From positions 1-45,659 of the forward strand of contig NZ_VOSK01000030.1 of assembly GCF_009296175.1 (NCBI RefSeq): a stretch of DNA of 45,659 bases. The letters run 5' to 3'. The translations under genes and the position numbers were made by a program. Shown one piece after another: positions 15,480-25,208 of this stretch; position 1 is the stretch's first letter, and the number at the start of each line of letters is the position of its first letter. The notes under the pieces were generated by a model. That model was not told the DNA's origin, searched no databases, and was given only the letters and a program-made list of their open reading frames with translations. Source of the DNA: Microvirga tunisiensis (GTDB lineage Bacteria; Pseudomonadota; Alphaproteobacteria; Rhizobiales; Beijerinckiaceae).

Positions 15480-15866
15480 CTAAGGCGCAGCGATATGCCA
15501 GACGTTGTTGACGCCATCGCCCGTGACCTCGCCGGGCTTTGTATCCTTGACCCAGAGATAGAGCGGCTTGCCCTTGTAGGCCCATTGCTTGGAACCGTCG
15601 TCGCGGGTCACCACGCTCCACTCGCCCGATGCGGCGGCCCCGCCAGCCGCCATGAGCGGCGGCCAGTTCTGGGCGCATTGGCCGTTGCAGGCCGACTTAC
15701 CCATCGTGTCGCGGTCAAAGGTGTAGAGAGTCATGCCCTTGGCGTCGACGAGAGCCTTGCCCTTGCTCGTATCCGCCACCTTCGCAGGGGTTGCGGTTTG
15801 CGCGAGCGCGACGGACGCGGCGACGAGGGCTCCGGTCAGGATGGCGTGACGCAGAAACAGCTTCAT
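15480..15866 (-). CDS. Exported COG4315 (Yx(FWY)xxD repeat) protein
   Basis: A 128-residue secreted protein with signal peptide MKLFLRHAILTGALVAASVALA and no lipobox. It has two PF03640-type repeats: LVDAKGMTLYTFDRD with SACNGQCAQNWPPL, and YKGKPLYLWVKD with GEVTGDGVNNVWHIA. Family members are small periplasmic or surface proteins of unknown function, often encoded near ECF sigma systems or electron-transfer genes. The ATG at 15866 has GGAGG 7 nt upstream. It lies next to the sigma/anti-sigma genes on the same strand, separated by a palindrome, so it may belong to that regulon; this is an inference. Confidence 0.87.
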   Translation of the reverse strand: MKLFLRHAILTGALVAASVALAQTATPAKVADTSKGKALVDAKGMTLYTFDRDTMGKSACNGQCAQNWPPLMAAGGAAASGEWSVVTRDDGSKQWAYKGKPLYLWVKDTKPGEVTGDGVNNVWHIAAP

Positions 15867-15948
15867 GGGTGTCCTCCCGAGGTCGATGGTGACCACGCCT
15901 TTAAGACACGCCACGCTTGGCATTATTCCCGGCATCGGGAAATTTTCT

Positions 15949-16491
15949 TCACCGTCCCATCGCGTTGAAGCCGTTTTCGTCGATAGGCTCGCGCAGCTCG
16001 ATCCGATGGCGGCCGTTGTCGCGGATCTGGGCCGTGCGAAAGCGGCCGTCAAGCTCGTCTTCGGGATTTTGGAGAACCTCCACGCCCGCCTTCCGCAGGC
16101 GCTCGATCTCCTTGTCCACATCGGGGACGAGCACGCTCACGACGGGAGCCTTGGTCACCTGAACGGTCGCAGTCGTATCGGGCTCCGACGGCAGGATGTG
16201 ATCGGCCTCGTTGATTTCGAGCAGGAACCCGCTCCTCTCCATCACGGCCCGTCGTCCAGGAACGAGGCTCTGACTGCCGAGCAGCCGGAAGCCCAGCTTG
16301 TCCTGATACCACTGAACGCTCTCGTCGAAGTCCGGCGTCCGAATCGAAGCTGAGCTCGGTCGCGGAGTGGATGCCGATTGCGCCTGGACGGAAGGTCCCG
16401 TCGAAAACAGGAAAGCGCCGATGAACAAGAGAGCCAGAGCCTGCAGGATGTGGCGCAATCGGCGAGACATTGAGGCGGAGCATGCTTTCAC
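15949..16491 (-). CDS. Exported VOC (glyoxalase/bleomycin-resistance) fold protein
   Basis: A 180-residue protein with a basic start and hydrophobic stretch, HILQALALLFIGAFLFSTG, followed by VQAQSA, a typical Sec signal peptide and cleavage site. The rest is one VOC module: IRTPDFDESVQWYQDKLGF, MERSGFLLEINEADH, APVVSVLVPDVDKEIERLRKAGV and a final RHRIELREP. An exported VOC protein is unusual, since most act in the cytoplasm. The start is GTG 16491, or ATG 16470, which gives a more standard signal peptide; neither has a good ribosome site. Function unknown. Confidence 0.75.
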   Translation of the reverse strand: MKACSASMSRRLRHILQALALLFIGAFLFSTGPSVQAQSASTPRPSSASIRTPDFDESVQWYQDKLGFRLLGSQSLVPGRRAVMERSGFLLEINEADHILPSEPDTTATVQVTKAPVVSVLVPDVDKEIERLRKAGVEVLQNPEDELDGRFRTAQIRDNGRHRIELREPIDENGFNAMGR

Positions 16492-16569
16492 GGATCGTCC
16501 CTCATCGGCAAACGGAACTTAGCCGTCTACTTCCATGAACGCCCGTCGGTCCAGATCGTTCTTGGGGCT

Positions 16570-17028
16570 TCAGGTATTCTCGGAACGCATCAGCTTGAGG
16601 AGCAGAGCGGCCAAGTGCGTGGCCTCCTCATCGGTGAGCTTCTCACCAATGGACCGGTTGATCGCCGGGCCATAGACACCCCACATGCGCCGCTGCAGCG
16701 ATCGCCCCTCTTCCGTGATCTCGACCAGTTGCCGCCGCTTGTCGCCCGGATACGGGACGCGGCGCACGAGCCCCTCGGTCTCCATGCGGTCCAGGAGGCG
16801 GGAGAGGTTGTATTGCTCGAAGAGTCCCGCGTCCTCGATCTCCCGCGGCGAGGAGCGGCCATCGGGCCGACGCTTCAGGTGAAGGAGCACATCGTACCAG
16901 GACAGGCTGGGAAAATCGGCGCCTCGCAGCTCCGCCTCGATCTGGCCGACCACCTCCCTCCCCGCCCGGACCAGATGAACCCAGGCGTCGGTGACCGAAT
17001 CCGACGGCTCCTGCATGTCTTGCACCAC
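16570..17028 (-). CDS. MarR-family transcriptional regulator
   Basis: A winged-helix repressor of about 152 residues with ASPREIEDAGLFEQYNLSRLLDRMETEGLVRR (recognition helix and wing, interrupted in family order) and GDKRRQLVEITEEGRSL. MarR proteins bind short palindromes as dimers and release them on binding phenolics or oxidation. The longest frame starts at ATG 17079, but that would place operator repeats within the gene; AGGAG 7 nt before GTG 17028 points to that codon as the start. It is divergent from doxX-gst and shares with it a spacer holding three copies of ATGCANNTGCAT, so it very likely controls both units. Confidence 0.88.
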   Translation of the reverse strand: MVQDMQEPSDSVTDAWVHLVRAGREVVGQIEAELRGADFPSLSWYDVLLHLKRRPDGRSSPREIEDAGLFEQYNLSRLLDRMETEGLVRRVPYPGDKRRQLVEITEEGRSLQRRMWGVYGPAINRSIGEKLTDEEATHLAALLLKLMRSENT

Positions 17029-17049
17029 GGCAAAGCTCCTCTTGTTTCT

Positions 17050-17111
17050 ATGCAATTGCATCATGTTTGACATTCCCATGCAAGTGCATATAAATATCTA
17101 TGCATCTGCAT
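17050..17111. promoter_or_regulatory. Three ATGCANNTGCAT operators between marR and doxX
   Basis: ATGCAATTGCAT (17050-17061), ATGCAAGTGCAT (17078-17089) and ATGCATCTGCAT (17100-17111) are perfect 5-bp inverted repeats with a 2-nt centre. AT-rich promoter-like sequence (TATAAATAT) lies between the last two. The third copy ends directly at the GGAG of doxX. MarR binding is inferred from the arrangement. Confidence 0.85.
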
Positions 17112-17122
17112 GGAGTTTTCCG

Positions 17123-17572
17123 ATGGCACATCACACCTCCTCAAGCACCGCCTATGGGGTTCTTCTCCTCCGGGTTTCCCTGGGCGTCATGTTCATTGCC
17201 CACAGCCTTATCCTGAAGCTCATGACCTTCACGCTTGCAGGCACGGCGCAGTATTTCGAATCCCTCGGACTTCCCGCTGTCCTGGCCTACGCCACGTTCC
17301 TTGCCGAGCTCGCCGGCGGGATCCTGCTGGTTCTAGGCGTCCAGACCCGTTGGGTGGCGCTGGCTCTCCTGCCCATCCTCGCCGGAGCCGCCTGGGTTCA
17401 TTCCGGCAATGGCTGGGTCTTCTCCGCCGCCGGCGGAGGATGGGAATATCCGCTTTACCTCATCGTGCTCTCGGTGGCACAGGCCCTTCTTGGCGACGGC
17501 GCTTATGCACTTAAGCCCTCCTCCCGCCTCCCCCTTCCTGCCGCCCAGGCTGCCCTGAAGCCCGCTGCCTGA
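17123..17572 (+). CDS. DoxX-family membrane protein
   Basis: A 149-residue integral membrane protein with four hydrophobic helices: YGVLLLRVSLGVMFIAHSL, LAYATFLAELAGGILLVLG, WVALALLPILAGAAWV and YPLYLIVLSVAQALLG. The LRxxLGxxFxxH opening and the GGxxLxxG second helix are DoxX hallmarks. Related proteins act in thiosulfate:quinone reduction or in membrane redox-stress complexes; which applies here is open. The ATG follows GGAG by 8 nt. gst follows after 26 nt with its own ribosome site (AAAGGA), so the two form an operon probably repressed by the divergent MarR protein. Confidence 0.88.
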   Translation: MAHHTSSSTAYGVLLLRVSLGVMFIAHSLILKLMTFTLAGTAQYFESLGLPAVLAYATFLAELAGGILLVLGVQTRWVALALLPILAGAAWVHSGNGWVFSAAGGGWEYPLYLIVLSVAQALLGDGAYALKPSSRLPLPAAQAALKPAA

Positions 17573-17598
17573 ATCTTCCATAGAAAAGGACCACTCCC

Positions 17599-18213
17599 AT
17601 GAAGCTCTATTATGCTCCCGGCGCCTGCTCGCTCGCTCCCCACATCGTGGCTCGCGAGGCCGGCCTTCCGGTCACCCTCGAGAAGGTGGACCTCTCGAAG
17701 CATCTCACGGAGACCGGCGCGAACTTCCGCACGATCAATCCCAAGGGCTACGTGCCCGCCATCGCCCTGAACGACGGCTCCGTGCTTACGGAAGCGGCGG
17801 CGATCATCCAGTATCTCGCCGACCAGCAGCCCGGCGCCGGCCTCGCGCCCGCGAACGGCACCACGGAGCGCTATCGCCTGATCGAGTGGCTCACCTTCAT
17901 CAGCTCCGAGATCCACAAGGGTTTCGGCCCGCTCTGGAACCCCGCCACGCCCGATAGCGTGAAGTCTGCCACCAAGGATCGTCTCGCCAGCCGCTTCGCT
18001 TATCTCGACGAGATTCTGGCCAAGCAGCCCTACCTGATGGGAGAGACCTTCACGATTGCCGACGCCTATCTCTTCACGGTGGTGAACTGGACGAACTTCC
18101 ACGCCATGGACATCTCGTCTTTCAAGAACCTCAGCGCCTTCATGACCCGCGTGGCTGCGCGCCCCAAGGTGCAGGAAGCGCTTGAGGCAGAAGGCCTGAA
18201 GCAGGCGGCGTAA
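17599..18213 (+). CDS. gst: Glutathione S-transferase, beta class
   Basis: A 204-residue cytoplasmic enzyme that joins glutathione to electrophiles. It opens MKLYYAPGACSLAPHIVARE, with the bacterial beta-class Cys (C10) and Ser. The thioredoxin-like N-domain continues with NPKGYVPAIALNDGSVLTE (cis-Pro and glutathione contacts) and AAAIIQYLAD; the helical C-domain includes MGETFTIADAYLFTVVNW (N-capping box). Length is normal. Placed after doxX and behind three MarR-type operators, it suggests a response to electrophilic or phenolic compounds. Confidence 0.93.
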   Translation: MKLYYAPGACSLAPHIVAREAGLPVTLEKVDLSKHLTETGANFRTINPKGYVPAIALNDGSVLTEAAAIIQYLADQQPGAGLAPANGTTERYRLIEWLTFISSEIHKGFGPLWNPATPDSVKSATKDRLASRFAYLDEILAKQPYLMGETFTIADAYLFTVVNWTNFHAMDISSFKNLSAFMTRVAARPKVQEALEAEGLKQAA

Positions 18214-18231
18214 GCTTCATCGGCCGCACAC

Positions 18232-18260
18232 AAAAAGGCCCCGGAGTTTCCTCCGGGGCC
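18232..18260 (-). terminator. Rho-independent terminator of groESL
   Basis: GGCCCCGGAG and CTCCGGGGCC pair perfectly around TTTC. Read on the minus strand, the hairpin is followed by five T residues, 32 nt beyond the groEL stop. It may also stop transcripts from gst on the other strand. Confidence 0.9.
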
Positions 18261-18291
18261 TCTCGTTAAGTCAGAGCCGTTCGGGCAGGAC

Positions 18292-19944
<1,653 letters not shown>

Positions 19945-19997
19945 CTATGCCTCCAGTTAAATTGTGAAACTTGAGAGTAGGGCTTTTGGCGGCTCGA

Positions 19998-20285
19998 TCA
20001 GCCGACGATGCCCATGATGTCGGATTCCTTCATGATCAGGAGATCCTGACCGTCGATACGCACCTCGGTGCCGGACCACTTGCCGAACAGCACGCGGTCG
20101 CCGGCCTTCACGTCGAGGGCAGCAATCTTGCCGCTCTCGTCACGGGCGCCGGGGCCGACGGCGACGATCTCGCCCTCTTGCGGCTTCTCCTTGGCGGTGT
20201 CCGGGATGATGATGCCGCCGGCCGTCTTCTCCTCGGCTTCGATGCGGCGGACGACAACGCGGTCGTGCAGCGGACGGAATTTCAT
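19998..20285 (-). CDS. groES: Co-chaperonin GroES (10 kDa)
   Basis: The 95-residue lid of the GroEL chamber. It begins [19 protein letters not shown]; the mobile loop [18 protein letters not shown] binds GroEL, and the end reads [13 protein letters not shown]. The ATG at 20285 has GGGGAA upstream; the frame open to 20351 would overlap the promoter. First gene of the operon, with CIRCE 60-86 nt upstream. Confidence 0.98.
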   Translation of the reverse strand: MKFRPLHDRVVVRRIEAEEKTAGGIIIPDTAKEKPQEGEIVAVGPGARDESGKIAALDVKAGDRVLFGKWSGTEVRIDGQDLLIMKESDIMGIVG

Positions 20286-20344
20286 GGAACTTCCCCTTTG
20301 ACGATGGGCGCGGCCCCTTTGGCCGCACCGTGGTCTGCTGGCTG

Positions 20345-20371
20345 TTAGCACTGTTCGTTGACGAGTGCTAA
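20345..20371. promoter_or_regulatory. CIRCE element (HrcA operator)
   Basis: TTAGCACTG-N9-GAGTGCTAA matches the CIRCE consensus with one mismatch in the left arm (G for C at its last base). HrcA represses groESL here and is relieved by heat shock. Confidence 0.95.
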
Positions 20372-20481
20372 CGCTGGCCGCGAGATAGGCATATGCGACG
20401 AGGGAGTCAAGACGCCTGCCTTAAGGTCAGCTTCAAAAAAGTGAGGCTTGACGCTCCATAAGGGCGGGTCATGATCGTTTC

Positions 20482-20916
20482 ATGACCGACCTGGAAGCCA
20501 TCGGCAAGACCTGCTTTGCCCTTCATGCCCGCATGACGGCCCGGCTCTTGAGCCGGACCTACGAGGCGGCGCTGCGCCCCCTGGGCCTCAAGCTGCCCCA
20601 GTTCGGCATCCTCGGCGCCATCGGCCATGGAACGACGGCCTCCGAGACCGTCCTGGCGGAACGCCTGGGCCTGGAGCGGACGACCCTGGTGCGCAACCTG
20701 AAGGTCCTGGCCGAGAATGGCTGGATCGAGCCTGTAACGGGGGACGGCCGGGGGCTGCGCCACAGGCTGACGCCTGCCGGGCAAGCCATTCTGGAGGCTG
20801 CCATCCCGCTCTGGCAGAAGGCGCAAGACCGGTTGGAAGCCAAACTGAAGGACACCGATGCCGAGGAGGCCCGCAAGGCCATGCGCGCCCTGCGGAAGGC
20901 CGCCTACCCCTCTTAA
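20482..20916 (+). CDS. MarR-family transcriptional regulator
   Basis: A 144-residue regulator. The winged helix carries LKLPQFGILGAIGHGTTAS, the recognition helix LAERLGLERTTLVRNLKVL and the wing segment DGRGLRHRLTPAG. The ATG at 20482 is the first of the frame and gives the normal family length. It is divergent from groESL, with about 110 nt between it and CIRCE. Its targets are not evident; the thioesterase gene 59 nt downstream on the same strand could be co-transcribed. Confidence 0.87.
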   Translation: MTDLEAIGKTCFALHARMTARLLSRTYEAALRPLGLKLPQFGILGAIGHGTTASETVLAERLGLERTTLVRNLKVLAENGWIEPVTGDGRGLRHRLTPAGQAILEAAIPLWQKAQDRLEAKLKDTDAEEARKAMRALRKAAYPS

Positions 20917-20975
20917 GAACCGTTGCGAAGCCTCCAAGCCTGCCATAGTGTGTACCTGCACAGACGGAGGTGGCG

Positions 20976-21464
20976 ATGCTTGAGCGGGTTCACGGAATCG
21001 TATCGCGGGACGTTCTGACGGCCGAGCCGGGGCTCGCCTTCCTGCGCAGCATGCTCGACGGCCGCCACCCGGCTCCACCCTTCTCGCGCACGACCCATGT
21101 CTACATGACCCATGTGGAGGAAGGCCGGGTGGTCTTCGAGGGCGAGCCGACAGAGGCCTTCTTCAACCCGCTCGGCACGATTCATGGCGGCTGGACATCC
21201 GCGATCCTCGACAGCGCCATGGCCTGCGCCGTCCATACGACCCTGGCGGCCGGCCAGGGCTACACGACGGTGGAGATGAAGCTCAATTTCGTCAGGCCGA
21301 TCCTGCCGAACATGGGCAAGGTCACCTGCGAGGGCGTTCTGATCCATCGCGGCGGCACGCTCGCAACCTCCGAGGGCAAGCTCTTCGATGCCAAGGGGAG
21401 ACTTCTGGCCCATGGCACGGAGACCTGCATGATCTTCGATGCGGCTGCGCGCAAAGCGGCCTAA
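20976..21464 (+). CDS. PaaI-type acyl-CoA thioesterase (hotdog fold)
   Basis: A 162-residue 4HBT-superfamily enzyme. The key segment NPLGTIHGGWTSAILDSAMAC carries the HGG motif with the catalytic Asp on the following helix; GYTTVEMKLNFVRPIL is the central strand. Such enzymes hydrolyse phenylacetyl- or medium-chain acyl-CoA thioesters. GGAGG stands 5 nt before ATG 20976, so that start is preferred to GTG 20970. Its stop overlaps the end of the convergent EamA gene by 4 nt. Confidence 0.88.
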   Translation: MLERVHGIVSRDVLTAEPGLAFLRSMLDGRHPAPPFSRTTHVYMTHVEEGRVVFEGEPTEAFFNPLGTIHGGWTSAILDSAMACAVHTTLAAGQGYTTVEMKLNFVRPILPNMGKVTCEGVLIHRGGTLATSEGKLFDAKGRLLAHGTETCMIFDAAARKAA

Positions 21465-22306
21465 CGGCGCGAGGTCAGCATCGCTGCGCCGACGATGAGG
21501 ATGCCGCCGGCGAGCGTCGCCCAGGTCGGGATTTCGCTGAACACGCCGTAGCCGATCAGCACCGCCCAGATCAGGGCGGTATATTCGAGCGGGGCCAGCC
21601 GCGCGGCCTCCGCCTTGGCATAGGCGGTCGCCATGAGCACATGGCCGATCACGCCCAGCACCCCCATCAGCATGAACCAGGCCAGGTGCGCGTAGTTCAG
21701 GGACTGCCATGCCCAGATGCCGAACGGCGCGACCAGCAGAAACGGCCCGATGTTCTGAAAGATGACGATGTGCAGGAACTTGTCCCGCTGAGCGCGCTGA
21801 CGCAGCAGCACGAGGCTCAGCGCATAGGTGATGGCCGACAGCAGCGCCGCGCCGACGCCCAGCCAAGAGCGGGCGGCACCCGCCTCCTCCGTCTGGCCCA
21901 GGACAACGACGAGCGTTCCGAGAAATCCGATGCCGATGGCGCCGACGATCCGGGCATCGACCTTCTCCCGCAGCATCAGCATCCCGAACAGGGCAATGAA
22001 CATCGGCGACAGGAAGGACAGAACGAGGGTTTCGGCCAGGGGCAATTGCCCCAGGGCATAGAAAAAGCTCAAGGCCGTGACGACCGCGATCACGGAGCGG
22101 ATCGCGTTGGCCGCGACGGTCTCGCGGCTCGGCCAGCCGGGCTTCAGGACGGCCACGACGCCTGCAACTACCAACGAGCCGCAGGCGAAGCGCAGGAAGG
22201 CGACCTGGAAGGTCGGGTAATAGACGGACATCCCCTTGATGACCGCATCCATGATGGACAGAACCGCGATACCTGCAGCCGCCCGCAAGGCGGGACCGAA
22301 TTTCAT
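21461..22306 (-). CDS. EamA/DMT-family transporter
   Basis: A 281-residue inner-membrane protein with about ten hydrophobic helices in two EamA repeats: AAGIAVLSIMDAVIKGMSVY through LVLSFLSPMFIALFGMLML, then WLGVGAALLSAITYALSLVL through LAGGILIVGAAML. The EAARLAPLEYTALIWAVLIG segment in the second repeat is characteristic. Members of the group export amino acids or other metabolites; the substrate is unknown. It converges on the thioesterase gene with a 4-nt stop-codon overlap. Confidence 0.9.
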   Translation of the reverse strand: MKFGPALRAAAGIAVLSIMDAVIKGMSVYYPTFQVAFLRFACGSLVVAGVVAVLKPGWPSRETVAANAIRSVIAVVTALSFFYALGQLPLAETLVLSFLSPMFIALFGMLMLREKVDARIVGAIGIGFLGTLVVVLGQTEEAGAARSWLGVGAALLSAITYALSLVLLRQRAQRDKFLHIVIFQNIGPFLLVAPFGIWAWQSLNYAHLAWFMLMGVLGVIGHVLMATAYAKAEAARLAPLEYTALIWAVLIGYGVFSEIPTWATLAGGILIVGAAMLTSRR

Positions 22307-22515
22307 GATGTCACGACGATGTGAAGGCCGGCGTCCGGGATGAGCGCCGTCAAGGGAAAAGGCTCTTACAGCACTTTCTGCGAGGCTTCATCCTTCTTTT
22401 CAGGGCATCGACAGGAAAGCGATCCTCGGGCTACCGCTTAAATTCATGGAGCTTGGCGGAAACAAAAGCCGCGCTTGCCGTTTATTCTGCAAAACACGGA
22501 AAACAGGATACTTCA

Positions 22516-23274
22516 ATGCGTGCTTGGATCCCTTGCTCTGCAATGCTTTTGGCCGCCCTCCTTCCGGCGGCCGCCTCGGCTCAGCCCGTCCCCAGGAGCG
22601 GCAATTTCTACGGCAATACCTACGTCGCTCCGGGCTACGATTATCCCTATGCGCGGGCCGAGGACGGTTATGCCGAGAGCTATCCTCTCGTGACGCGTCC
22701 GTCCTCCCGCGCCCGCGCCAATCAGGCCGGCTATCCCTACGACGTGACGTCCACCGGCAGCACGGTTGCCTCCCTGCCGCAGGATTACGGAAACGGCACG
22801 GGCTACGACAACAGCATCGATTATGCGATCGCGCCGGAGTTCCAGCGCCAGCTCGTGTCCTATCGCGGCGCCGAGCGTCCCGGCACGATCATCGTCGATA
22901 CCGACAACAAGTTCCTCTATCTCGTTCAGGATGGCAGTCGCGCCATCCGCTACGGCATCGGCGTCGGCCGTGAAGGCTTCGAGTGGAGCGGACGCCAGAC
23001 CGTTTCCATGAAGCGCGAATGGCCGTCCTGGCGTCCGCCGGCCGACATGCTGCGCCGTCGTCCCGACCTTCCCCGCTTCATGGAAGGCGGGCCAGACAAC
23101 CCGCTCGGCGCCCGCGCGCTCTATCTCGGCTCGTCGCTCTATCGCATCCACGGCACCAACGAGCCGCACACCATCGGCCAGGCCGTCTCCTCCGGCTGCA
23201 TCCGCATGCTCAACGACGACGTGGTCGATCTCTACAACCGCGTGAAGGTCGGAACGGCCGTGATCGTGATCTGA
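22516..23274 (+). CDS. L,D-transpeptidase (YkuD domain), exported
   Basis: A 252-residue periplasmic enzyme that makes 3-3 crosslinks in peptidoglycan or links proteins to it. Signal peptide MRAWIPCSAMLLAALLPAAASA, then a Tyr/Gly/Ser-rich linker (about residues 25-110), then the YkuD domain beginning PGTIIVDTDNKFLYLVQDG. The catalytic motif is complete: HGTN, then SSGCIRM with the nucleophile Cys and flanking His and Arg. The start at ATG 22516 gives a proper signal peptide; the frame upstream to 22321 is not protein-like. Rhizobiales rely heavily on such enzymes because they grow from the pole. Confidence 0.93.
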   Translation: MRAWIPCSAMLLAALLPAAASAQPVPRSGNFYGNTYVAPGYDYPYARAEDGYAESYPLVTRPSSRARANQAGYPYDVTSTGSTVASLPQDYGNGTGYDNSIDYAIAPEFQRQLVSYRGAERPGTIIVDTDNKFLYLVQDGSRAIRYGIGVGREGFEWSGRQTVSMKREWPSWRPPADMLRRRPDLPRFMEGGPDNPLGARALYLGSSLYRIHGTNEPHTIGQAVSSGCIRMLNDDVVDLYNRVKVGTAVIVI

Positions 23275-23309
23275 TCGCGCCCTAGATCGACATTCATCGC
23301 CGTTCATGA

Positions 23310-23332
23310 TGGCCGGGCTCGCCCCGGCCATT
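23310..23332. repeat. Small palindromic intergenic repeat (CTCGC loop)
   Basis: ATGGCCGGG and CCCGGCCAT form a perfect 9-bp stem around CTCGC, 36 nt after the transpeptidase stop. Same family as 1167-1189. Confidence 0.8.
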
Positions 23333-23394
23333 CGCTTTTGGAGATCGCGGGAAGTCTTGCTGAAGGCGACATCGCCTGCCGCACGAGGGACGCC

Positions 23395-23724
23395 ATGAAC
23401 TACGTCTATCTCTTCGCCGCCATCGTCAGCGAAGTCATCGCGACCTCGGCCCTGAAGGCGGCAGAGGGCTTCTCGCGCTTCTGGCCGTCGGTCATTGTGA
23501 TCGTCGGCTATGGGCTTGCCTTCTATTGCCTGTCCCTGACGATGCGCACGATCCCCATCGGCGTCGCCTACGCGATCTGGTCCGGCGTCGGCATCGTGCT
23601 GATCGCTCTCGTGGGCCTGCTGTTCTACCGCCAACCGCTGGATCCACCTGCGCTCATCGGCATGGCGCTCATTCTGGCGGGCGTGCTGATCATCAACGTG
23701 TTTTCGAGAACAGCCGGTCACTGA
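23395..23724 (+). CDS. Small multidrug resistance (SMR/EmrE-type) transporter
   Basis: A 109-residue membrane protein with four helices. The first carries the essential Glu (E13 in VSEVIATSALK), equivalent to E14 of EmrE, and the GVAYAIWSGVGIVLIAL segment in helix 3 is the family signature. SMR proteins exchange protons for toxic cations or guanidinium as antiparallel dimers; the sequence is closer to the EmrE/QacC type than to Gdx, though that call is uncertain. The ATG at 23395 gives the standard length. Confidence 0.9.
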   Translation: MNYVYLFAAIVSEVIATSALKAAEGFSRFWPSVIVIVGYGLAFYCLSLTMRTIPIGVAYAIWSGVGIVLIALVGLLFYRQPLDPPALIGMALILAGVLIINVFSRTAGH

Positions 23725-23727
23725 AGC

Positions 23728-23752
23728 AAAAACGCCCGCCATCCGGCGGGCG
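23728..23752 (-). terminator. Rho-independent terminator of the DUF2076 gene
   Basis: CGCCCGCC and GGCGGGCG pair around ATCC; on the minus strand five T residues follow. It lies 24 nt beyond the DUF2076 stop and just after the SMR gene on the other strand. Confidence 0.85.
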
Positions 23753-23775
23753 CTTCCGAAACCGAGGACGGGTCC

Positions 23776-24498
23776 TCAGGCCCAATCGCCCTCGTCTCCG
23801 CCATCGCCGCCGAAGTCGGAGAAGTCGCCCTGGTCTTCCTGCTGGCTCGCGTCCTGGTAGAGCGAGTCCGTGATGCCGGCATTGCCCGCATCGGCCGTAC
23901 CCGCATCGGCCGCTTTATCGGCCCCTCCGAGACCGGCCGCAGACGCCACATCGCCCAAGGGGTTGTTCTCACCGCTGAAGGCATGGGTCAGGGCATTGGC
24001 GATCATCATGCCGCCCGCGACACCCGCCGCCGTCGTGAGAGCGGTCCCGAGGAACCCGCCCCCGCCACCGCGCTGCATCATGCCGCCGCCCCAGGGACCG
24101 GGCGCGCCGCCCATCATGCCGCCCTGGGGAGCGCCATAAGGCTGCTGGGGCGGATGCGGCTGACCCCACGGCGACGCCTGACGGACCGGCGGCGTGTTGT
24201 AGGCCGGTCCCGGTGGGCGCGATGCGCCGCCGCCGAAGATGCTGGACAGGAAACCGCCCTGCTGGGGCTGGCGGCTGGCGTGATCGACCTCGGCCCGCAA
24301 CTGCTCGTTCTCGGCCTGGAGATTGGCCAAGGCCTGCTCCTGAACGAAGACCGCCTGCGCCAGGGCATAGGGCGCATAGGGCTGCTGGCGCAGCTTCTCG
24401 GCGATGAAGCGCTCGGCCTCCGGATCCCGCGGCTGGTTCGCCACCTGCTCCAGGCGTCGGAAGATATCGCTGATGACCTGGCGTTCCTGATCGTTCAT
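23776..24498 (-). CDS. DUF2076-family protein
   Basis: A 240-residue protein. The N-terminal third is helical and charged (MNDQERQVISDIFRRLEQVA; then ALANLQAENEQLRAEV, a short coiled coil). The middle is rich in Pro, Gly and Gln (FGGGASRPPGPAYNTPP), then comes a hydrophobic Gly/Ala segment FLGTALTTAAGVAGGMMIAN, and the tail is very acidic and Gly/Asp-rich. This is the DUF2076 layout, described only as a putative periplasmic or membrane-associated protein. ATG 24498 with GGAGG upstream is a good start. Function unknown. Confidence 0.85.
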   Translation of the reverse strand: MNDQERQVISDIFRRLEQVANQPRDPEAERFIAEKLRQQPYAPYALAQAVFVQEQALANLQAENEQLRAEVDHASRQPQQGGFLSSIFGGGASRPPGPAYNTPPVRQASPWGQPHPPQQPYGAPQGGMMGGAPGPWGGGMMQRGGGGGFLGTALTTAAGVAGGMMIANALTHAFSGENNPLGDVASAAGLGGADKAADAGTADAGNAGITDSLYQDASQQEDQGDFSDFGGDGGDEGDWA

Positions 24499-24555
24499 GG
24501 CATGCCTCCTTCAATCGATCGTTGGAGAAGGATGTAAGCATGGCCCCTGCATTTG

Positions 24556-25158
24556 TTAGGGGCGGACAAGGCCGAGCTTGCGCATATTCCGTAAGCCCTG
24601 CGGGGCGATGCTTTCCAAATCCCGAAGGTCGCGCCATTCGGCACCATGCACCTCCCGCAGATCGGGACGAAGGGCATCGCCCGCCTCTGCTCTCACGACA
24701 TAGCGGATATCATGATGCCAATGCTCGGGCTCACCCCGCTCGGGCCGGGACGGTATGCGGTGGCTGTCGATGTCGATGGGCATGCCGGATGTTTCATGCC
24801 ACGGGTCGATGACAAGACCGTTCAGGCCGGTTTCCTCCATAGCCTCCCGGAGAGCGGACGCCGCCAGATCGTCCGGCGGCTCGTAATGGCCGCCCGGCTG
24901 CAGCCAACGCCCAAGGGAACGGTGGTGGATCAGGAGAACCCGCTGTCCCGTCCGATCGAGGATGAACGCCGAGGTCGTGACATGCCCGGGAAAGGTGCGG
25001 CGGGAATGAATGTCGTCCCCGCCTTCGATCTGGCGCCGGAGGATGGTGTGTCGGTCATCGGGCACACCGAAGGCCCTGGCGTGATCGTCGAGGATCGCTC
25101 CGACATGGTTCCGGAAGGCTGCCGGATCGAAACTCACGGACGAACTCTCCTGGAGCAT
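24556..25158 (-). CDS. Nudix hydrolase
   Basis: A 200-residue protein with one Nudix domain. The motif reads GGHYEPPDDLAASALREAMEETGL: the REAMEETG core is intact, but the first metal-linked Glu position holds Asp, a variant seen in a subgroup of Nudix proteins that carry GGHxE. The domain is preceded by a helical N-terminal extension (AILDDHARAFGVPDDRHTIL). Substrate not predictable. It is followed at 57 nt by the DUF2076 gene on the same strand. Confidence 0.88.
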   Translation of the reverse strand: MLQESSSVSFDPAAFRNHVGAILDDHARAFGVPDDRHTILRRQIEGGDDIHSRRTFPGHVTTSAFILDRTGQRVLLIHHRSLGRWLQPGGHYEPPDDLAASALREAMEETGLNGLVIDPWHETSGMPIDIDSHRIPSRPERGEPEHWHHDIRYVVRAEAGDALRPDLREVHGAEWRDLRDLESIAPQGLRNMRKLGLVRP

Positions 25159-25208
25159 TGGATGAATCCGCTTTTCGCTGACGCGGACCTTCGGTTCCGC
25201 ACGATGCT

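Noticed and set aside
22321..22515. N-terminal extension of the L,D-transpeptidase frame
   Set aside because: It would bury the signal peptide that begins at 22516, so the shorter form is preferred.
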